NCBI RefSeq assembly: GCF_008033115.1
Contig: NZ_CP041203.1
Span: 1,922,001-1,986,000, forward strand
Length of the DNA: 64,000 nucleotides
DNA from: Cellulomonas sp. Y8
GTDB taxonomy: Bacteria > Actinomycetota > Actinomycetes > Actinomycetales > Cellulomonadaceae
Direction: 5' to 3'
Both the position numbers and the translations under genes were made by a program. The notes below the pieces were generated by a model. That model worked only from the letters and a program-made list of their open reading frames with translations, had not been told where the DNA came from and searched no databases. Every line of letters begins with the position of its first letter. The stretch's first letter is position 1. Shown piece after piece: positions 8,094-17,126 of this stretch.

Positions 8094-9077
8094 TCAGGCC
8101 TCCACGCGGTCGGTCGCGGACGGGGTGGCGGGGCGCGCTGCGGGGTCCGGGTCGACCGGGGCCCCGGTCAGCCGGACGAACGCGTCCTCCAGGGTGCTGC
8201 GCTGCACGCGCAGGTCGTCGGGCCGGACGTCGGCGGCCGCGAGGGCGACCATCACGTCCTGCACCACGTTGCCGGTGCCGCGGACCCGCACGGACCCGTC
8301 GGGCTCGAGGTCGACCGAGCCGACCGACCCGAGGGCGTCGAGCGCGGCCGCGTCGACGGGCGCGGACGGCCGGAAGGTGAGCGTCTGGTCGGCCCCGACC
8401 AGGGCGGCGACCTCGGCGGGGGTCCCCTCGGCGACGACCCGGCCGGCGTCGACCAGCACGACGCGGTCGCAGAGCCGCTCGGCCTCCTCCATGAAGTGCG
8501 TGACGAGCACGATCGTCACGCCGCGCCGCCGCACCCGTTCGACGACGTCCCAGGTGTCCCGGCGCGCCTGCGGGTCGAGGCCGGTGGTGAGCTCGTCGAG
8601 GATCGCGAGCTCCGGGTTGCCCACCAGCGCCAGCGCGATCGACAGCCGCTGCTTCTGGCCGCCGGACAGCGCCCGGAACTGGGTGCCGGCCTTGTCGGCG
8701 AGCCCGAGGTCGCGCAGCAGCTCGTCGGGATCCGCGGGGTCGTCGTAGAAGCAGGCGTACTCCTCGACCGCCTCGCGGACCGTGATCCGCAGGGGCAGCG
8801 CGGACTCCTGCAGCTGCAGCCCGACCCGCTCGCGCAGGGCGGCGCGGTCGGCGGCGGGTCCGGCCGGGTCGAGCCCGAGGACGCGGACCGTGCCGCCGTC
8901 GGGCTCGCGCAGGCCGCCGATCATCTCGACGGTGGTGGTCTTGCCGGCGCCGTTGCGGCCCAGCACGCCGACGATCTCGCCGCGGTGGACGGTCAGGCTG
9001 ACGTCGGCGACGGCGACGGTGCGGCCGTAGCGCTTCTCCAGGTGCTCCGCGTGGATCACGGGGTCTGCTCCGGGCAT
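8094..9077 (-). CDS. ABC exporter ATP-binding protein (DrrA-like)
   Basis: This is a 327-residue nucleotide-binding subunit. Walker A GRNGAGKTT is at 40-48, signature LSGGQ at 137-141, Walker B LAILDE at 157-162, and THFMEEAERLCDRV contains the H-loop. About 90 residues after the ATPase core match the C-terminal extension of DrrA-type exporters (DUF4162-like). It is translated just ahead of its permease (TGACATG junction). GAGGAGGAGATC precedes the ATG at 9077. Likely a drug, lipid or peptide efflux pump; substrate not identifiable. Confidence 0.92.
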   Translation of the reverse strand: MPGADPVIHAEHLEKRYGRTVAVADVSLTVHRGEIVGVLGRNGAGKTTTVEMIGGLREPDGGTVRVLGLDPAGPAADRAALRERVGLQLQESALPLRITVREAVEEYACFYDDPADPDELLRDLGLADKAGTQFRALSGGQKQRLSIALALVGNPELAILDELTTGLDPQARRDTWDVVERVRRRGVTIVLVTHFMEEAERLCDRVVLVDAGRVVAEGTPAEVAALVGADQTLTFRPSAPVDAAALDALGSVGSVDLEPDGSVRVRGTGNVVQDVMVALAAADVRPDDLRVQRSTLEDAFVRLTGAPVDPDPAARPATPSATDRVEA

Positions 9078-9156
9078 GACGGGATCTCCTCCTCGCGTGG
9101 TGCGGGTGGGTCGGGTCGTGCGGGGGGTGTGCGGCGCGCCGCCGGGGCGCGTCGGG

Positions 9157-9927
9157 TCAGCCGCGGCGCGGTGCGATCGAGCGGCGGGTGGCGACCAGCC
9201 AGAAGGCGGCCGCGAGGGCCGCCGTCATGACGGCGGAGGCGGTGAGGACCAGCGCGAGCGGGGTGGCCTCGCCGGTGCTGCCGAACAGGTCGGAGAACGG
9301 GACCCAGTCGTTCGAGTTGCCGACCAGGATCGTCATGGCCAGGGACGGGCCGGCCGTGAGCGGGAGCGTCAGCGTCCCCCACCACCCGCCCGCGACGGCG
9401 TACACGGTGCCGACCAGCAGGCCGCTGACGTAGGCGACGACGAACGTCGCGAGGTAGGCGACGAGCAGGCTGCCGAACGTCACGTCGGGGTCGAACCAGC
9501 CCTGGTCCTGCAGCGACCACTCCCAGCCCATCGCGCCGTACCAGGCGCGCTCGGCCATCAGCCCGCCGGCCATGAGCACGGCGAACGCGACCGCGAGCAC
9601 CCCCGCGGCGGCGAGCGCGCCGCGCACGTAGCTGCGCCGGGTCATGCCGCTCGCGACGTGCACCTGCGGGTACGTGGTGGCGATCCCGATCATGATCGAG
9701 AACGGGAACCAGACCCCGCTCTGCCGGGCGAACCAGATGGTCGAGGTCCCGACGTCGCCGACCGCGTCGACGACCAGGGGCACCGCGACGACCACGACGA
9801 GCACGATCGCCCAGTACCAGAGCGCCACCTGGCCGAACCAGGCGAGCAGGCACGTCGCGGTGCGGAGCACCGGGCCCTGCCGGGTCGCCGGCCGGGCGGG
9901 GAACAGGGTGCGGGTGGTGGTGCTCAT
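9157..9927 (-). CDS. ABC transporter permease
   Basis: This 256-residue membrane protein is the partner of the ATPase at 9924-10844. About six helices are visible, including LLAWFGQVALWYWAIVLVVV, GALAAAGVLAVAFAVLMAGG, LVAYLATFVVAYVSGLLVG and LVLTASAVMTAALAAAFWLV. The motif VHVASGMTRRSYVRGAL recurs in permeases paired with YtrA-type regulators. The ATG at 9927 overlaps the ATPase stop by four bases. Function inferred only from the operon. Confidence 0.85.
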   Translation of the reverse strand: MSTTTRTLFPARPATRQGPVLRTATCLLAWFGQVALWYWAIVLVVVVAVPLVVDAVGDVGTSTIWFARQSGVWFPFSIMIGIATTYPQVHVASGMTRRSYVRGALAAAGVLAVAFAVLMAGGLMAERAWYGAMGWEWSLQDQGWFDPDVTFGSLLVAYLATFVVAYVSGLLVGTVYAVAGGWWGTLTLPLTAGPSLAMTILVGNSNDWVPFSDLFGSTGEATPLALVLTASAVMTAALAAAFWLVATRRSIAPRRG

Positions 9928-10844
9928 CGGGCCCTCCCGAGCTCGCGCGCCGCGTCCGCGGCGCCGTCGGCGGTCAGGTGCACGAACAGGTCCTGCAGCG
10001 GCACCGGCCCCAGGTCCAGGCCGGCGGCCTTCGCGCCCGCGGCCTCGCCGTCCGCGAGCGTCGCGAGCACCGTGGCCTGCACGGTGCCGCCGAGCTGCTG
10101 TCGGCCGAGCACCGTGCGCCCGACGACGAACCGCTCGACCTCGCGGGCCGGCCCCGTCACCGAGACGCCGGTGACCCGCAGGGCGTCCGCGTCCTGCGCC
10201 AGCAGCACCCGCCCGTGGTCCAGGACCACGACGTGCTCGAGCAGCCGCTCGACCTCGCCGATCAGGTGGCTGGACAGCACGATCGTGCGCGGGTGCTCGA
10301 CGTAGTCCTCGAGCAGCGCGTCGTAGAACGCGTACCGCGACGGCGCGTCGAGGCCGAGGTGCACCTCGTCGAGCAGGGTCAGGTCCGCGCGGGCGGCGAC
10401 GCCGAGGACGATGCCGAACGCGGACTTCTGACCGCGGGACAGCTTCTGCGGCTTCGCGCCCGGGTCCAGCTCGAACCGATCCATGAGCCGCTCCGCGACC
10501 TCGCGGGAGAACGCGGGCCGGCAGTCCTCGGTGAACCGGAGGTTCGAGCGCAGGGTCTCGGTGTCGAGCACGTCGCCCGACTCCCGGACCAGCAGCACCC
10601 GTGGCAGGAGGTCGTCGTTCTCCCAGGGGTCCTCGCCGCCGACCAGCACCGCGCCGGACGTCGGCCGGCGGAACGCCGCCGCCACGGACGCGAGCGTCGT
10701 CTTGCCGGAGCCGTTGCGGCCCAGCAGCCCGGTGATGGAGCCGGCCGGGACGGACAGGTCGACCGCGTCGAGGGCGGTCTTCCGGCCGTAGCGCACGGTC
10801 AGACCGCGCGCCTCGAGGCCGAGCGGCCCGGCCGGGGCGGTCAC
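9924..10844 (-). CDS. ABC transporter ATP-binding protein
   Basis: This is a 306-residue ATPase with Walker A GRNGSGKTT at 42-50, variant signature LSRGQ at 135-139 and Walker B LTLLDE at 155-160. It resembles the ATPases of YtrBC-type systems. Both ends overlap neighbours by four bases: GntR upstream and the permease downstream. The three genes therefore form one tightly coupled operon. The C-terminal third is specific to the transporter and has no recognised motif. Confidence 0.9.
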   Translation of the reverse strand: MTAPAGPLGLEARGLTVRYGRKTALDAVDLSVPAGSITGLLGRNGSGKTTLASVAAAFRRPTSGAVLVGGEDPWENDDLLPRVLLVRESGDVLDTETLRSNLRFTEDCRPAFSREVAERLMDRFELDPGAKPQKLSRGQKSAFGIVLGVAARADLTLLDEVHLGLDAPSRYAFYDALLEDYVEHPRTIVLSSHLIGEVERLLEHVVVLDHGRVLLAQDADALRVTGVSVTGPAREVERFVVGRTVLGRQQLGGTVQATVLATLADGEAAGAKAAGLDLGPVPLQDLFVHLTADGAADAARELGRAR

Positions 10845-11233
10845 GACGCCGCCCCGTCCTGCCGGTCACCGGCGGTGCGCGCGGCGTGCGCCCGCAGCCG
10901 GGCGACGACGTCCTCGAGCGGGATGCCCAGCGCGCGGGCGTGGTCGGCCACCGGGTCGACCGTCTCGGCGAAGAAGGTCTCCCGGCCCTCGGCGCGCAGC
11001 CGGTCCGGGGCGCCCGGGGCGACGAACATCCCGACGCCGCGGCGCTTGTACAGGATCCCGTCGTCGACGAGCTGGGCGAACGCCTTCGCGGCGGTGGCCG
11101 GGTTGATGCGGAAGGTGGTGGCGTACTGCGTCGTGCTCATCACCTGCTCCTCGGGCTGGAGGTCGCCGCGCAGGACGTCCTGACGGATCTGGTCGGCGAT
11201 CTGCACGTAGATGGGGTCGCGGCCGTCGAACAC
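10841..11233 (-). CDS. GntR family regulator, YtrA subfamily
   Basis: This is a 130-residue repressor. An N-terminal winged helix starts MFDGRDPIYVQIADQIRQDV and contains INPATAAKAFAQLVDDGILY, the YtrA recognition-helix pattern. The remaining short C-terminal region lacks a large effector domain, as in the YtrA subfamily, whose members usually repress their own ABC operon. It is first in a three-gene operon, and a 28-bp palindrome at 11262-11289 lies upstream. Confidence 0.9.
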   Translation of the reverse strand: MFDGRDPIYVQIADQIRQDVLRGDLQPEEQVMSTTQYATTFRINPATAAKAFAQLVDDGILYKRRGVGMFVAPGAPDRLRAEGRETFFAETVDPVADHARALGIPLEDVVARLRAHAARTAGDRQDGAAS

Positions 11234-11261
11234 GGTCGACCTCCTCTCGTGCTGCGGTTCA

Positions 11262-11289
11262 GTGGTTCGTTACTCCACTAATGAACCAC
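11262..11289. promoter_or_regulatory. Probable YtrA-type operator
   Basis: GTGGTTCGTTA (11262-11272) and TAATGAACCAC (11279-11289) form an inverted repeat matching at 10 of 11 positions with a six-base spacer. The site is AT-rich for this genome and lies about 30 bp before the GntR start codon, fitting autoregulation. Confidence 0.6.
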
Positions 11290-11419
11290 AGGAGCGCGCA
11301 TCGAGGCAAGACCTCGAGTCAGGTTCGCGTTCGAAGCACTTGCTTCTGATTCGCAGCATGTGTACCGTCCTCGATAGCGCTTCGAATCCGAAGCACCACG
11401 GATCGACCGAGGAGTCACC

Positions 11420-12358
11420 ATGAAGGCAGTGCGGTTCTACGAGACCGGCGCGGCGGACGTCCTGCGCCACGAGGACGTCGAGCTGCCGGTCCCCGGCGCC
11501 GGGGAGGTCCGCGTCCGGGTCGCCGGCTCGGCGTACAACCCCGCGGACGGCGGCATGCGGGGCGGCTTCCTGCCGATCCCGATCACGCTGCCGCACATCC
11601 CGGGCTACGACGTGTCCGGCACGGTGGACGCGGTCGGTGCCGGCGTGACCGGCCTGGCGGCAGGCGACCGGGTCGTCGGCTTCCTGCCGATGGCGGCCGA
11701 CGGCTCGGCAGCGGAGTTCGTCGTCGCCCCCGCCGAGGCGCTGGTGCCGGCCCCGACCCGGATCCCGCTCGCCGACGCGGCCGGGCTGCCCTCGGTCGGG
11801 CTCACCGCCTGGCAGGCGCTGTTCGAGGCCGCCGGCCTGGAAGCCGGTCAGCGGGTCCTGGTCAACGGCGCCGGCGGGCCGGTGGGCGGCTACGCCGTCC
11901 AGCTGGCCCACCGCGCGGGCGCCCACGTGATCGCGACCGCCAGCCCGCGCAGCGCCGAGGCCGTCCGGGCCGCGGGCGCGGACGAGGTCGTCGACCACAC
12001 CGCGACGTCCCTTCTGGACGCCGTGACCGAGCCCGTGGACGTCCTGCTCAACCTGGCCCCGGTCACCGAGGAGGGGTTCGCGGCGCTGGCCACCCGGGTC
12101 CGCGACGGCGGGGTCGTCGTGTCCACCACGCCGCGGGTCGCGACCCCGGAGGACCCGGCGCGCGGGGTGCGCGCCGTGACGGTGTACCTGCACCCGGACG
12201 CGGACGTGCTGCGGCAGCTGGTCGCGCTGGTCGACGCGGGCGGGCTGCGCGTCGAGATCGCGCGGCGCGTCCCGCTGGCCGACCTCCCCGCGCTGCACGC
12301 GGAGGCCGACGCCGGCCGCGTGCACGGCAAGGTCGTGGTGGTCCCGGCGGGCGCGTGA
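11420..12358 (+). CDS. NADP-dependent quinone oxidoreductase-like MDR protein
   Basis: This is a 312-residue zinc-free medium-chain dehydrogenase/reductase. The N-terminal GroES-like fold starts MKAVRFYETGAADVLRHEDV. The nucleotide-binding motif is VLVNGAGGPVGGYAVQLA, followed by GADEVVDHT. No zinc-ligand set is visible. Family members reduce quinones or enals with NADPH; the substrate here is unknown. GAGGAG precedes the ATG. The upstream region (11320-11400) is relatively AT-rich and has repeated TTCGAAGC/GAAGCAC words that may be regulator sites. It is divergent from the GntR operon. Confidence 0.88.
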   Translation: MKAVRFYETGAADVLRHEDVELPVPGAGEVRVRVAGSAYNPADGGMRGGFLPIPITLPHIPGYDVSGTVDAVGAGVTGLAAGDRVVGFLPMAADGSAAEFVVAPAEALVPAPTRIPLADAAGLPSVGLTAWQALFEAAGLEAGQRVLVNGAGGPVGGYAVQLAHRAGAHVIATASPRSAEAVRAAGADEVVDHTATSLLDAVTEPVDVLLNLAPVTEEGFAALATRVRDGGVVVSTTPRVATPEDPARGVRAVTVYLHPDADVLRQLVALVDAGGLRVEIARRVPLADLPALHAEADAGRVHGKVVVVPAGA

Positions 12359-12373
12359 GGGCCCCGGACGACG

Positions 12374-12419
12374 GAGGACCCGCCGCCCGGCTCGTGGAGA
12401 GCCGGCGCGGCGGGTCCTC
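12374..12419. terminator. Terminator between the MDR gene and asd
   Basis: A perfect 13-bp outer stem (12374-12386 with 12407-12419, arm GAGGACCCGCCGC) encloses a CCGGCTC/GAGCCGG inner stem, between convergent genes. Confidence 0.8.
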
Positions 12420-12438
12420 GCGCGCGGGGATCGCGCGG

Positions 12439-14850
<2,412 letters not shown>

Positions 14851-14900
14851 CTAGGCCGCGGCGCACCACGCGCCGGCGGTGCGCCCGCATCGCGGGACCG

Positions 14901-15680
14901 TCAGAGCAGCTCGGCCCCGAGCCGCACGATCAGCACCGCGACGACCACCAGGAACACGACTCGCACGAACCCGCTGCCGCGCGCGACGGCGGTCCGCGCG
15001 CCCAGGTAGGAGCCGGCGATGTTCGCGGCCCCCACCACCAGACCGAGCCGCCACAGCGGCGCGCCCTGCGCGGCGAACACGACCAGCGCGCCGAGGTTGG
15101 TCGCGGCGTTGACGATCTTCGCCTGCGCCGACGCCTCGAGGAACGCGTAGCCCAGCACCCCGACCAGCGCGATGACCAGGAACGACCCCGTTCCGGGCCC
15201 GAGCAGCCCGTCGTAGAACCCGATCCCGGCGCCCAGCGCGAGCGCCACCAGCAGGTGGGTGCGTCCCTGCCAGCGCAGCGCGGTGGCCCGGCCGACCTGC
15301 GGCCGCGCGACGGTGTAGACCGCGACGGCCACCAGCGCGACGAGGATCACCGGGACGAACACGTCCTCGGGCAGCAGCGACGCCAGCGCCGCTCCCCCAC
15401 CGGCCCCGACCAGGGCCGCGAGCGCCATCGGCCCCGCGGTCCCCAGCCCGGGCTGGACGCGCCGGTAGTACGTCGCCGCGCTGACGGAGGTGCCCATGAT
15501 CCCGGCGAGCTTGTTCGTCGCGAGCGCCTGCACCGGGCTGATGCCCGGCACCAGCAGCAGGGCGGGCAGCTGCACCAGGCCGCCGCCGCCCACGACGGCG
15601 TCGACCCACCCCGCCGCGAACCCCGCCAGCACGAGGAGCACCACGGTGCCGACCGTGAGCTCGAGGCCCGAGACCGTCAC
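14901..15680 (-). CDS. TauE/SafE family sulfite/anion exporter
   Basis: This is a 259-residue membrane protein with about eight helices. Family motifs are AGWVDAVVGGGGLVQLPALLL near the N-terminus and GFYDGLLGPGTGSFLV in the middle, the internal repeat of TauE/SafE proteins that move sulfite, sulfoacetate or other anions. The GTG start overlaps the tetR stop (GTGA, 15677-15680), so it is co-translated with the TetR gene. With OsmC across the operator, a sulfur or oxidant stress role is likely but inferred. Confidence 0.9.
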   Translation of the reverse strand: MTVSGLELTVGTVVLLVLAGFAAGWVDAVVGGGGLVQLPALLLVPGISPVQALATNKLAGIMGTSVSAATYYRRVQPGLGTAGPMALAALVGAGGGAALASLLPEDVFVPVILVALVAVAVYTVARPQVGRATALRWQGRTHLLVALALGAGIGFYDGLLGPGTGSFLVIALVGVLGYAFLEASAQAKIVNAATNLGALVVFAAQGAPLWRLGLVVGAANIAGSYLGARTAVARGSGFVRVVFLVVVAVLIVRLGAELL

Positions 15681-16318
15681 GCGGCGGTGCGGGGGGTGGT
15701 GCCGGGCACCCGGTGCGCCGCGACCACCGCCGCGCCCGCGTGCCGGAGGGTCGCCGCGACGGAGGCCGCGCGCTCGGCGCCCCCGACGTACCCGGCGACC
15801 ATCGCGCCGTCCCGCAGCACGACCAGCTCCTCGGCGGCGCCGACCGGGTCGTCCAGCCCGAGGTCCGCGAGGAGGTCGGCCGCCGTGCCGACCATCCACC
15901 GCCGGTGCTCCGCGACGACCGCGCGCACCGGGTGGTCCGGGTCCGCGTACTCGGCGGCCGCGTTGATGAACGGGCAGCCCCGGAACCCCGGCCGGCACGA
16001 CTCCGCACCCAGACCCTCCGCGTACCCGCGGAGCACGGCCCCGGCGTCGTCGGGGTGGGCGGCACGGACCGCGTCCAGGGCGGCGCGCTCGGCGGCGGCG
16101 ACGGCGGTCAGCCACGCCACCACCAGGGCGTCCTTGGTCGGGAAGTGCCGGTAGAACGTCACCTTGCTGACCTCGGCCGCCGCGATGACCCGGTCCGCGC
16201 TGACCGCGCGGATGCCGTCGGCGTAGAACAGCCGGGCGGCGGCGTCGAGGACGCGGGCGGCGACCGATGAGGCGGGGCGGGCGTCGGCGGGCGCGGATGC
16301 GGTCGCGGGGGGCGTCAC
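15677..16318 (-). CDS. TetR family repressor of the OsmC/TauE cluster
   Basis: This is a 213-residue repressor. The N-terminal helix-turn-helix is VLDAAARLFYADGIRAVSAD then AAEVSKVTFYRHFPTKDAL, and a larger ligand domain contains a cysteine pair in ESCRPGFRGCPF. Those cysteines could be oxidant-sensing, which is speculative. Start GTG 16318 was chosen because GAGGAGGA lies about seven bases upstream. It is divergent from the OsmC gene with a perfect 20-bp palindrome between them. Confidence 0.9.
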   Translation of the reverse strand: MTPPATASAPADARPASSVAARVLDAAARLFYADGIRAVSADRVIAAAEVSKVTFYRHFPTKDALVVAWLTAVAAAERAALDAVRAAHPDDAGAVLRGYAEGLGAESCRPGFRGCPFINAAAEYADPDHPVRAVVAEHRRWMVGTAADLLADLGLDDPVGAAEELVVLRDGAMVAGYVGGAERAASVAATLRHAGAAVVAAHRVPGTTPRTAA

Positions 16319-16413
16319 GGGGTCCTCCTCCTCGGGGTCGACGCGGCGGTCGGGCGGGCCTGGGCGCTCGCGGGTGAGCCAGTCTGGCACGCGCGGCCGA
16401 TCTGTGGCATACA

Positions 16414-16433
16414 TAGACGTACTAGTACGTCTA
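16414..16433. promoter_or_regulatory. TetR operator, perfect 20-bp palindrome
   Basis: TAGACGTACT followed directly by its reverse complement lies 16 bp before the OsmC gene and 95 bp before the tetR start. Symmetry and position in the divergent region make it the likely TetR binding site controlling both directions. Confidence 0.75.
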
Positions 16434-16449
16434 CCTGGAGGTCGTCCCC

Positions 16450-16875
16450 ATGAGCGCGCTCTACACCGCCACCGCCACCTCGACCGGCGAGGGCCGCGCG
16501 GGAGGCCAGGTCACCAGCGACGACGGCGTCCTCGACCTGACGCTCGCCGTCCCGGCCCCCATGGGCGGCCCCGGCGGCGGCACCAACCCCGAGCAGCTGT
16601 TCGCCGCCGGCTGGGCCGCGTGCTTCCACTCCGCGCTCAAGGGCGTCGCGGCGGCGGCCAAGACGCCGATCCGCGACTCCGCGGTGGTCGCCGACATCGG
16701 CATCCTCCCCAACGGCACCGGCGGCTACACCCTGAGCGCCGCGCTGCACGTCGAGATCGGCGGCGTCGACCAGGCCACGGCGGAGAAGCTCGTCGAGCAG
16801 GCGCACCAGGTGTGCCCGTACTCGAACGCCACCCGCGGCAACATCGACGTCCAGCTGGACACCACCGTCGCCTGA
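16450..16875 (+). CDS. Ohr/OsmC family organic hydroperoxide resistance protein
   Basis: This 141-residue protein fits Ohr peroxidases, which reduce organic hydroperoxides. The two catalytic cysteines are visible in AACFHSALKG and HQVCPYSNATRGN, and the arginine partner is probably in the N-terminal third. It starts MSALYTATATSTGEGRAG. Usual Ohr regulators are MarR-type OhrR; here the neighbour is TetR with an operator just upstream. CTGGAGG precedes the ATG by nine bases. Confidence 0.92.
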   Translation: MSALYTATATSTGEGRAGGQVTSDDGVLDLTLAVPAPMGGPGGGTNPEQLFAAGWAACFHSALKGVAAAAKTPIRDSAVVADIGILPNGTGGYTLSAALHVEIGGVDQATAEKLVEQAHQVCPYSNATRGNIDVQLDTTVA

Positions 16876-16914
16876 CCCCGCAGCCGGCGAGGGCGGCGCC
16901 CCACCGCGCGTTCC

Positions 16915-16962
16915 GCGCCCCGCGCACCGCGCACCGCGTTCCGCGCACCGCGCACCGCGAGC
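16915..16962 (+). repeat. Heptamer tandem repeat
   Basis: About six units of period seven (CCGCGCA, with CCGCGTT and CCGCGAG variants) lie downstream of the OsmC gene, immediately before a long hairpin. They are noncoding. Confidence 0.5.
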
Positions 16963-16970
16963 GCGCACCC

Positions 16971-17013
16971 GACACGTCGAGCGAGTACCCGCCGGGTGCT
17001 CGCTCGACGTGTC
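16971..17013. terminator. 20-bp hairpin downstream of the OsmC gene
   Basis: GACACGTCGAGCGAGTACCC (16971-16990) pairs with 16994-17013 over 20 positions with one G.U pair and a three-base loop. It may terminate the OsmC transcript 95 bp after its stop; no T-tract follows. Confidence 0.55.
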
Positions 17014-17126
17014 CGCTGCCCCCTCGGCGCGCGAACCGCGGGCCTACGCTGGCCACGGGCGGTCACGGGCGGGCGCCGGTCCGGCGCGTCGCGCACCGCG
17101 GGGGGGTGCAGCGGGGTGGGAGCACG

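Noticed and set aside
16915..17013. Repeats plus hairpin considered as an attachment site or mobile element end
   Set aside because: No integrase, transposase or target-site duplication is nearby; simple slippage repeats and a terminator explain it.
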